Positions 35,690 through 42,806 of a stretch of 64,000 bases of DNA are shown piece by piece. The position numbers and the translations under genes were made by a program. How positions within the stretch are numbered: the first letter of the stretch is position 1; each line of letters opens with the position of its first letter. The notes beneath the pieces are model-generated. The model was not told the origin of the DNA, did no database searches, and worked only from the letters and a program-made list of their open reading frames with translations. The stretch comes from JAPSGM01 sp963777045 (GTDB taxonomy: Bacteria > Chloroflexota > Limnocylindria > QHBO01): contig CAVZPD010000015.1 of NCBI GenBank assembly GCA_963777045.1, positions 248,001-312,000 of the forward strand, read 5' to 3'.

Positions 35690-36499
35690 ATGCTGGCGAT
35701 AGTGCGGTCGGCCAGGTCGGCCATGGACAGGGCGCCTCGCCTCGAAGGCCTGGCCTCGGCCGTGATGGTCTGCAGCGTGTACGGATTCGCGCTGCTGGGC
35801 GCCGAAGTGCTGCTCCTGACCTCCGGCCTGGTTGCCGGCGCAGCGGCACACGCCGCGCTGATCCTGGCGCTCCTCCTGCACGCCACGGCGGTGAGTGAGG
35901 CCGCATACCGGCGGATGCTGATGGTTCTCATCCTCCCTTCGCTCATTCGACTCCTCGGATTGACGGTCCCGGTGGCCTCGACCCCGCTGGCCGTCTGGTA
36001 CCTCTCGGCCGGGACGCCGGCGCTGATCGGCGCCCTGCTGGCGGCCCGCGTGGTCGAGCTCCCTCGGTCGCTCTATGAACGCCCTACTGCCCTTCTCCTC
36101 CAGCTGCTGGTGGGCCTGACCGGCGTCACCACGGGACTTCTCGCCTACCTCGTCCTGCGTCCACCGCCGATCTCGACCGACCTCCCCGTGCTCGTCCTCA
36201 CTGCAGTGGCCGTCTCGGTCTTCGCGGCCGGCACCGAGGAGCTCGTCTTCCGGGGCAGCCTGCAGTCGGTGGCTGGTGAGCTCTTCGACCACCCCGGGGC
36301 GGGTATGTGGCTGAGCGCGGGCCTGTTCGCGCTGATGTACATCGGCTCACAGTCGGTGGCCTTCGTGCTGCTGATGCTGGCCACCGGCGTGGTCCTGGGC
36401 TGGTCGGTACGCCAGACGGGTTCGCTGTGGGGGCCGATGCTCGCGCACGCGGCACTGGTCGTGGGCCTGGTTGTAGTCTGGCCGGTGCTGCTCGCGTGA
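35690..36499 (+). CDS. CPBP-family intramembrane protease-like protein
   Basis: The 269 residues with about eight helices end in a CPBP (Abi/Rce1) domain. Motif 1, TEELVFRGSLQ (about residues 182-192), is intact. Motif 2, normally FxxxH, reads FALMYIG, so the histidine is Tyr. Motif 3 keeps the His (AHAALVVG) but not the following Asn. With one metal/water ligand lost the activity is doubtful. CPBP proteins in envelope clusters process or sort membrane proteins. It overlaps the next gene by 4 bp. Confidence 0.78.
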   Translation: MLAIVRSARSAMDRAPRLEGLASAVMVCSVYGFALLGAEVLLLTSGLVAGAAAHAALILALLLHATAVSEAAYRRMLMVLILPSLIRLLGLTVPVASTPLAVWYLSAGTPALIGALLAARVVELPRSLYERPTALLLQLLVGLTGVTTGLLAYLVLRPPPISTDLPVLVLTAVAVSVFAAGTEELVFRGSLQSVAGELFDHPGAGMWLSAGLFALMYIGSQSVAFVLLMLATGVVLGWSVRQTGSLWGPMLAHAALVVGLVVVWPVLLA

Positions 36500-38877
36500 C
36501 GGCTGACCGATCCCGCCTCGGCCGTCTGTTCGGGTCACGAGGCACGCAAATCGGCATCCTCGTGGCCGCCCTCGCCCTCGTCTACGCGGTGGTCATCGGC
36601 GTCTTCGTGCTCGATGGCAGCCCAGACGTGGCAGGTGGCGCGGAGACCGCCGTGGTGCTGGCCGTCGGCAACCTCGCACCGAGGGGCACCGATGCCTCGG
36701 ACGAACTGAGCCGGCTCCTCTCCGAACGGCGGTTCGACGCGCTGGCGCTGCTCGGCGACCTGGCACCCCCGGACGGCTCCGCCGCAGCATGGGATGGCGA
36801 CTACGGGCCAGCCTACGGGTCGTTCGATGGCAGTGCGCGTCCCACGCCAGGAGAGGTGGAGTACGCGAGCGGTGACGCCGATGCGTACTTCACCTACTTC
36901 GGTCGGCGGGCGGGGTCGTACGCCAGCCAGCCGTACTACGCCTTCAGCCTGGCCGGCTGGCGCATCTACTCGCTCAACTCGGAGATCGGCGAGGGCGATC
37001 CCGGCAGCGGTATGTACGAGTGGCTGCGCCGCGATCTGGCCGGCACCGATGCCGCCTGCATCGCCGCCTTCTGGCATCGTCCCACCTACACCATCGGCCC
37101 ATCCGCTGCCGATGTGGGCCACATGGAGCCGATCTTCCAGCTCCTCAGCGCATGGCAGGCCGACCTCGTGCTGGCGGGGCACGATGGCAACTACCAGCGC
37201 TGGGCGCCGATCGACGGCATCACCTCATTCGTCGTCGGGACCGGCGGTGCGGCGCCCGCCTCGCCCACCCGCAGCGATGGGGGCGTCGAGGCGTCCAGCT
37301 CCACCTCAACCGGCCTGCTGCAGCTGGAGCTTGGAAGCGGCTCCGCGACGTATCGATACCTCAATGGCTCGGGCGACGTGTCGGACTCGGGTAGGATCGC
37401 CTGCCACGGTCGGCGGACCTCCGACCTGCCGCGGCCGGCGAGCCCCACGGGACTGGCATCCAGTCCGGGCGACAGCGGCGTTGAGCTCACCTGGGACGCG
37501 GCCACAGGTGATCCGGCGCCGGTTGGCTACCTGGTGTACCGCGGTTCCGACCTGCTGAGCTTCACGCGCGAGACGCGCTACGTCGACGACACACTTCCAC
37601 CGGGGGCATCGGTCCTGTACGCCGTGCGATCCGTGACCGCCACCGGTGCCAGGTCGCCACTGAGCGACGCCGTCCATTCGGGTGGCGGCAGCCCGGGATA
37701 CACCGACCACGTCTGGTCACCACCCGAGGAGAACCCGTCGTCGCCCACGGCCGATAAGCCGCAGAGCAAGCTGTGGTTCAACGACGGGAGCTGGTGGGGC
37801 ATCCTCTGGGGCGTCGATCCCGCGCGCGCCAGCCACTCCGCCTACTTCATCCACCGCTTCGATGCCGCCGGCCAAACCTGGCGCAACACCGGCGTGGAGA
37901 CCGATGAGCGCAACCGGAGCCGTGCCGACGCGCTCTGGGTCGATGAGCGCCAGAAGCTCTACCTCGTTTCGACCATCGACTCCGGCGCCATCAAGCTCTA
38001 TCGCTACTCGTACGAGGCGGGAGCATACGCCGCCGACGACGGCTATCCCGTGCGGCTCACCGAAACCGGATCGGAGTCCGCGACGATCGCCATGGACGGC
38101 GCGGGAAGGCTATGGGTCACGATGACCCAGCTGCCGGACGGCACCGGCCCATGCCAGGCCGGACAGGGGTGCGTGGTCAAGGTGATGCACTCGACCGACG
38201 CCGACTACCGCTGGTCGACTCCCGCGGCGCTGCCGGTGCCTTCCGCCGCCGTTGCGCCCGATGACATCTCCGCCGTCGCCGCGTTCGGGCCGGGCAAGAT
38301 CGCGGTGGTGTGGTCGGATCAGGTCGAGAGTGCATTCCTGGTCGCGGTGCACGCCGACGCGGATCCGGACACCGGGTGGAGCGTCGAGCGGCTCGAGCTC
38401 GCGCCGCGCGGCTCGGACGACCACCTCAACGTCAAGGCCGACAGCACGGGGCGCCTCTACTTCATCGGCAAGACGTCGTTCAACGACCCGGCCAACGCGG
38501 CCGCCGACAGCGCCCTCATCGTGGTCTGGGTGCGGGATCCCGATGGGACGTGGAGGAGCGGCACGGCCTGGACGGTCGGCGATGACGTCACGCGCGCCCA
38601 GATCGTGATCGACGAAGCGGCGTCCCGCGTCTACGCGGTGGCTGCACAGCCGGGGACCGGCGGCAACATCTACATCAAGAGCGCCTCGATCGCCGATCTC
38701 GACTTCGGCACGGGGCTGGGCACGATCCTGCTCGCCGGCGGCCACATGAACAACCCGACGCTCACGAAGCAGACGGTTTCACTGTCTGACTCGTTCCCCG
38801 TCCTCGCCAGCGACTCGACGACGCACACCTACTGGCACAACGTCGTGACGCCAGAGCTGCTGAGTGCGGCGCCATGA
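36496..38877 (+). CDS. Membrane-anchored protein: degenerate metallophosphatase, FnIII and propeller-like domains
   Basis: The 793-residue protein starts at GTG 36496 (overlap with the CPBP stop). Helix at about 17-40. A calcineurin-like domain of the PAP/alkaline-phosphatase-D kind (about 50-300) is recognisable by ALLGDLAPPDG, YFTYFGRRAGSYASQPYYAF, RIYSLNSEIG, CIAAFWHRPTYT and LVLAGHDGNYQRW. The GNHE motif reads GEVE and GHDHxYER reads GHDGNYQR, so several metal ligands are missing. A fibronectin III domain (312-393) follows, then ~370 residues homologous to the N-terminal domain of the 29.2-kb protein (PQSKLWFNDGSWWGILWG at about 421). Probably a binding protein rather than an enzyme. Confidence 0.85.
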   Translation: MTADRSRLGRLFGSRGTQIGILVAALALVYAVVIGVFVLDGSPDVAGGAETAVVLAVGNLAPRGTDASDELSRLLSERRFDALALLGDLAPPDGSAAAWDGDYGPAYGSFDGSARPTPGEVEYASGDADAYFTYFGRRAGSYASQPYYAFSLAGWRIYSLNSEIGEGDPGSGMYEWLRRDLAGTDAACIAAFWHRPTYTIGPSAADVGHMEPIFQLLSAWQADLVLAGHDGNYQRWAPIDGITSFVVGTGGAAPASPTRSDGGVEASSSTSTGLLQLELGSGSATYRYLNGSGDVSDSGRIACHGRRTSDLPRPASPTGLASSPGDSGVELTWDAATGDPAPVGYLVYRGSDLLSFTRETRYVDDTLPPGASVLYAVRSVTATGARSPLSDAVHSGGGSPGYTDHVWSPPEENPSSPTADKPQSKLWFNDGSWWGILWGVDPARASHSAYFIHRFDAAGQTWRNTGVETDERNRSRADALWVDERQKLYLVSTIDSGAIKLYRYSYEAGAYAADDGYPVRLTETGSESATIAMDGAGRLWVTMTQLPDGTGPCQAGQGCVVKVMHSTDADYRWSTPAALPVPSAAVAPDDISAVAAFGPGKIAVVWSDQVESAFLVAVHADADPDTGWSVERLELAPRGSDDHLNVKADSTGRLYFIGKTSFNDPANAAADSALIVVWVRDPDGTWRSGTAWTVGDDVTRAQIVIDEAASRVYAVAAQPGTGGNIYIKSASIADLDFGTGLGTILLAGGHMNNPTLTKQTVSLSDSFPVLASDSTTHTYWHNVVTPELLSAAP

Positions 38878-40034
38878 GTGTCGGGTTCGACCTGGCAGGC
38901 CACGTTCGCCTGCTCGTGGAATCGCGCGATCCCGGTCTGCAGGCGGCGATCAGCCGGCACATGGATCCCTTCCCAGCCGATTCCTCGCTGGACGGTGCGG
39001 AGGTTCCGAGCCTGCTGATCCACGAGCTGGCCGCTGAGCCACGAGCGGCGATCGAACTGCAGCTAGCCGCTGGCGACGGGTTCGTCACCGCCTCTGACGG
39101 CTCCGCCCTCTATGTGACGGCAGGGGGGCGCCAGGCATCGGTACCAGATGCGGTTCATGACGATGCGCCACGAATCGGCGTGCAGCGGGGCTACCCGCTC
39201 TCGGGCCTGTTCCGCAGTGTCGTGCGACCCTCGCTGCAGCTGCGCGCGCTCTCGGGGGGATCGGTGGCAGTGCACGCCGCCGCAGTCGCCGTCGACGGAC
39301 GTGCCGTCCTCGTTGGCGGATGGTCCGAGTCGGGAAAGACGGAAACCGCCCTGTCCCTTCTCGAGGAGGGGGCCAGCTTCATCACCGACAAGTGGACGTT
39401 CCTGGGCGGTACGGGACGTGGGCTGGCGGAGGACTCGACCGTCACCGCATCCGCGTTCCCGATCAGCGTGGGCGTACGGCGCTGGGTCCTGCGCTACCTG
39501 CCGCGTCTCCGCTCGTCCCTGCCGGCGCGTGCGCGCGCGCAACTGGCAGCTGCCGGCACCTATGGCGTCGTGACCGCGCCGCTGCGGCGGCGGCAGGGTG
39601 GGCGGCTGGGGACGGCCGCGGCCGGTGCCCGCAGGCTGGGCGCCCTGGCCGATCGGGTGGCGCTGACCCCGACGCAGATCGCGGATGCGTATGGCCACCG
39701 ACCCGTGGTCGAGCGGCTGCCGGTGGCCCTGGTCGCCGTCCTTCGCACCGTGCCCGAGGGCTCGGTCAGCGTCCGCGAAGCCGACGCGGGACCGGTCGCG
39801 CAGCGCCTGGCCGCCTCCGCGGTTACCGAACGAGCCGCATACCACGCGCTGCGGACGAGGGCGCGGTACGCGCTCGCAACCCCGGCCGATCCGTGGGAGC
39901 TTGCCGGCCGTGAATCGGCTCGGCTGGAAGACCTGCTGGCAAGGGTGACTGTCGTGGAGGTCTCCGCGCCATTCCCGACCGACCCGCGCCGCGTCGCCGC
40001 CGCTCTCCGCCCATGGCTGAGCAAGAGCAAGTAG
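38874..40034 (+). CDS. HprK-like P-loop kinase (first of pair)
   Basis: The 386-residue protein has a Walker A motif GGWSESGKTETALSL (about 148-162) placed after SGGSVAVHAAAVAVDGRAVLV. This is the layout of HPr kinase-related proteins found in polysaccharide and peptide-modification clusters. DKWTFL after the P-loop takes the place of the HprK DD motif. The C-terminal ~150 residues are basic and unassigned. ATG 38874 overlaps the upstream stop, and the gene overlaps the next one by 22 bp. The substrate is unknown. There is no HPr gene in the window. Confidence 0.75.
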   Translation: MSVGFDLAGHVRLLVESRDPGLQAAISRHMDPFPADSSLDGAEVPSLLIHELAAEPRAAIELQLAAGDGFVTASDGSALYVTAGGRQASVPDAVHDDAPRIGVQRGYPLSGLFRSVVRPSLQLRALSGGSVAVHAAAVAVDGRAVLVGGWSESGKTETALSLLEEGASFITDKWTFLGGTGRGLAEDSTVTASAFPISVGVRRWVLRYLPRLRSSLPARARAQLAAAGTYGVVTAPLRRRQGGRLGTAAAGARRLGALADRVALTPTQIADAYGHRPVVERLPVALVAVLRTVPEGSVSVREADAGPVAQRLAASAVTERAAYHALRTRARYALATPADPWELAGRESARLEDLLARVTVVEVSAPFPTDPRRVAAALRPWLSKSK

Positions 40035-41023
40035 CCCTCGTCCCGGTGCCCGGCCTGGCGGTCGAGGTGGTCGGGGACGAGCAGGCCGCGCGACAGCTGG
40101 GCGCGGAATACGGCGACGATCTGGCGCCATCACGGGAGACCGCGGCTCGTCTCGTCGTTCGCTTCGTCGATCGGCTGCGAGACCCCGACCTGCGCGATGG
40201 GCACAAGACCGTCGGGTGGTCGGCCCGGGTGGAGCGACCCCACGCGCGGGAGCTGGTGCTCACGATCTCCCTGCGGGGCCGTCCGCGCTGGTTCGGCCTT
40301 TCGCTGGTGCAGGGCTACCTCATCGAGCCAGCGTTGTCGCTCCTGGCGCCGATGGGCGGGGGAGTGCTGCTGCCCGCAGCCGCCATCGCCTCCGAAGGTT
40401 CCGCGCTGCTGCTCGTGGGCCGGTCCGGCGCCGGCAAGAGCTCGCTCGCCCTTCGTGCCGCCGCAGCCGGGCTGCCGGTGCTCGGCGACGACCAGGTGCT
40501 GGTCGCCGAGGACGGCACCTGCACCAGATTTCCGCGGCGCCTGCGGCTCTACGACGACGCGGCGCATACCGCTCCCGCCGCCATCGCCGGGCTGCCAGGC
40601 AGGTATCGACGTGGGCTCGCCCTGCGCAGGTTGCTGCGCATCGCCACCGGTGGCTTCGTGGCGCCCTCGCTTGCCGTTCCCGCCGCGGCACTGCCGGGGC
40701 ACGTGCCGGCGCCGCCGGCGCCGCTCGGCAGCGTGGTGCTGCTCCAGCGTGATGCAGGCGCCGCTGTGCTCGCGACGCGAGTCGTGGAGCTGCCCGAGGT
40801 GCTCGATCGCTGCGCCGAGGTCCTCGTGGAGCAGCGCCGGCGGCTGCTCGGCCGTTCGCCCGATCTCGCGCTACGCGTCGATCTCGACGGTGTCGTCGCT
40901 CGTGAAAGGCGGATTCTGACCCGCGCCCTCCGGCATGTTCCCGCGGTGGAGGTCACGTCCCCCGGTGCCATCGGCGCCGCGGCTGCCCTCACCGCCGTCG
41001 CGAGGGAGATCGGCCTGCCCTAG
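40013..41023 (+). CDS. HprK-like P-loop kinase (second of pair)
   Basis: The 336-residue protein has Walker A GRSGAGKSSLAL (about 137-148) and the acidic LPVLGDDQVLVAEDG, matching the HprK/PckA-like D-D pair. The N-terminal 130 residues contain RFVDRLRD and WFGLSLVQGYLIEPAL. The layout is the same as the preceding protein, but sequence identity is low, so these look like ancient paralogues that may act as a heteromer. It overlaps its partner by 22 bp. In other bacteria HprK-related ATPases occur in envelope clusters and may phosphorylate a sugar or carrier. That is inference here. Confidence 0.75.
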   Translation: MAEQEQVALVPVPGLAVEVVGDEQAARQLGAEYGDDLAPSRETAARLVVRFVDRLRDPDLRDGHKTVGWSARVERPHARELVLTISLRGRPRWFGLSLVQGYLIEPALSLLAPMGGGVLLPAAAIASEGSALLLVGRSGAGKSSLALRAAAAGLPVLGDDQVLVAEDGTCTRFPRRLRLYDDAAHTAPAAIAGLPGRYRRGLALRRLLRIATGGFVAPSLAVPAAALPGHVPAPPAPLGSVVLLQRDAGAAVLATRVVELPEVLDRCAEVLVEQRRRLLGRSPDLALRVDLDGVVARERRILTRALRHVPAVEVTSPGAIGAAAALTAVAREIGLP

Positions 41024-41614
41024 CACAGGCGCATCGCGATCCGGGACGGCACGGCTGATTTCCGGGAACCCGGCTGACTGGGCCGCCCCTCCCGACACAG
41101 TCCCGTGGCTTTGCGTCGCGCTCGTCTACGCGATCGCCTTCGTCGCTGCCTATGGCACCCTTGGCATCCCGATGGCGGTGCCGTCCTCATCGGCGGCATC
41201 GGTGCTCGAGCATGCAGCCATACTCGTGATCTTTGCGCTGCTCTCTGATTGGTTCGTTCGCGTTGACAAGCGAGCCTTGGAGCTCAATGAGGCGCTCACG
41301 GTGCCGCCCTTCGGGTCCGAGCAGCTCGCGATTCGCGACGGGCTGCTCCGAGCGCTGCGCACCATGGACGTGCCGGTCGATGCGGTGATCGCCGCCGGGC
41401 AGGTGGGGCTGACCGCGGTACAGGCGGAGCTGCTCGCCTACCTGATGCTGGGCCTCACCAATATCGAGATCTCGGACGCCAGCGGCCTCAGCGAGGCGAC
41501 GGTGCGCTATCGGCTGCCCGGCTGCAACGGGCCCTGGGTGTGCAGGGTCGCAGGGAGGCGGCCGAGGCAGCGCACGCCCTCGGCCCTTCCACGCCGCAAC
41601 CGCCGCACCGTTGA
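40965..41614 (+). pseudogene. LuxR-type membrane regulator, disrupted by a one-base frameshift
   Basis: Two hydrophobic segments (PWLCVALVYAIAFVAAYG and HAAILVIFALLSDWFV) precede a LuxR HTH: LTAVQAELLAYLMLGLTNIEISDASGLSEATVRYRL. At about 41516-41519 (CTGCCCGG) the frame breaks. One base further on the expected continuation appears, RLQRALGVQGRREAAEAAHALGPS, ending at TGA 41612-41614. One missing base (for example CTGCGCCGG) restores an intact helix. The start is unclear: no ATG/GTG/TTG lies in frame between 41022 and 41171, so GTG 40965 or ATG 40935 inside the upstream gene must be used. It would be the natural regulator of the glycan cluster. Confidence 0.7.
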
Positions 41615-41863
41615 GGCAAGACGGCACCAGACTGCACCGTTCCGCACTTTTCTAGCGTCCACTCGAGGCCTTCCGGGCCTAGGCTCGCGGGCCTGATCCG
41701 ATACGGGATCGGGTCTGAGGGAAGCCGTAGGGGACGTCGACGGCCCGAGACCAGCGCACCGGCGCGCTGCCCTGTCGATCGTGGTAACGAGCAGATGACC
41801 GCGTACTTATCGCTCCCTCCAAACGGTCGGCCGCGTGCCGACAGGGCGGGAGGATCGATATCG

Positions 41864-42241
41864 ATGTACAGGAAGCTCGGCATAGGCCTGGCGGTGCTCA
41901 CCGCCATGGTGCTCAGTGTCTCGCTGGTGGCCCCTGGCAACGCGCACTTCGTAGGGACTCCCAAGATCAGCATCTCTGGCAACACGGTCACCGTCTCGGG
42001 CAAGGTGGCCGGACTGGGGAACGTCCCACAGATCCACGTGGAGGTGTCGGGCGACGCGGAGTGCGTCAACCGGGGCAACAAGAATCCGAACGCCGACGAC
42101 GAGGACGAGTTCTCGGCGAGCGGGGACTTCCCGGTTCAGAACGGCAAGGCCCTCTTCTCGCTGGACCTGACCGCGACCTTCCAGCCGGATTACACGCCGC
42201 CAAAATGTGAGTTGCGTGGTCGAACATCTCGATCACGGTGA
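41864..42241 (+). CDS. Small secreted protein, C-terminus probably frameshifted
   Basis: It has a signal peptide (MYRKLGIGLAVLTAMVLSVSLVAPGNA|H) and a compact beta-rich domain (ISGNTVTVSGKVAGLGN, GDAECVNRGNKNPN, FPVQNGKALFSLDLTA) like the small exported proteins of actinobacteria and Chloroflexota. The frame ends KCELRGRTSRSR at 42241. One base later another frame reads WSNISITVTAGDGTFLAYP, ending at TAG 42274-42276, which is the natural family ending. A single base seems missing between 42205 and 42217. ATG 41864 has SD GGGAGG. The region upstream, 41615-41863, contains the palindrome CCGAT-ACGGG-ATCGG near 41698 and no other gene. Confidence 0.72.
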   Translation: MYRKLGIGLAVLTAMVLSVSLVAPGNAHFVGTPKISISGNTVTVSGKVAGLGNVPQIHVEVSGDAECVNRGNKNPNADDEDEFSASGDFPVQNGKALFSLDLTATFQPDYTPPKCELRGRTSRSR

Positions 42242-42301
42242 CCGCGGGCGACGGGACGTTCCTGGCGTATCCGTAGGTCGCCCATCTCGCGAGCCACAGA
42301 T

Positions 42302-42322
42302 CGGCCGGGCCAGCCCCGGCCG
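42302..42322 (+). terminator. Hairpin downstream of small secreted protein, possible terminator
   Basis: CGGCCGGG (42302-42309) pairs with CCCGGCCG (42315-42322), loop CCAGC. There is no T-run, so it may be a Rho-dependent or processing structure. Confidence 0.4.
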
Positions 42323-42380
42323 GCCTCATGCACCGAGGTGCATCCTGCACCAGCGCGCTAGTACCGATGACGCTAGTTTG

Positions 42381-42408
42381 CTTGACCTCGGTAGCGCTGC
42401 GGTACTAG
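42381..42408 (+). promoter_or_regulatory. Putative promoter of the second surface-protein gene
   Basis: CTTGAC (42381-42386), 16 bp, TACTAG (42403-42408). It shares the element order and the flanking ACTA/CTAGTTT bases with the promoter at 17813-17839. The 530-bp gap 42277-42806 otherwise holds one hairpin, the long leader and no gene. Confidence 0.45.
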
Positions 42409-42443
42409 TTTGGAGCGACCGGGGACCGAGCTGCCCCGACTCC

Positions 42444-42479
42444 GGCCAACCGCATACGCAAAGCCCTGCGTAGTTGGCC
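42444..42479 (+). ncRNA. Strong stem-loop near the 5' end of the 42.8-kb leader
   Basis: GGCCAAC (42444-42450) pairs with GTTGGCC (42473-42479) and, after a 4-nt bulge, TACGCA (42455-42460) with TGCGTA (42467-42472), loop AAGCCC. That makes 13 perfect pairs about 35 nt from the predicted transcription start and 330 nt before the start codon. It could stabilise the mRNA or be a regulatory element. The stretch ACGCAAAGCCC recalls the c-di-GMP-I riboswitch core, but the rest of that motif is absent. Confidence 0.4.
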
Positions 42480-42806
42480 GCTGCGCCGTCCGCCCAGACG
42501 CCGCGACTCCTCTCCCGCTGGCCTCATCCGATCGTCCCCGAGGTTGCGCGGGGCTCCACCCTCCCCGTCGCCCATGGACAAACCGGGTTAGGTGCGAGTG
42601 TCCGCCTGCTGGCAGGTGAGCACTGGATGCGAGACAGGCCGCAGCAAGAGGAGGGACGAAATCGAGACGCGACCATTAGGCATCACCCTCCCGTGAGTGT
42701 CCCCCAGGGACACCGCTTTCGAAGCACCGCAGGCATGGGTGCCAGCCGAGCTCCAGCGCCACGTGTTCTGCGTGCCCCACAAACTGGCTCAGCATGGAGG
42801 AGCGAC

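Noticed and set aside
42455..42472. Possible c-di-GMP-I riboswitch (ACGCAAAGCCC)
   Set aside because: Only this short string matches. The GGCAAACC helix and tetraloop receptor are absent, and the bases are better explained by the 13-bp stem-loop at 42444-42479.
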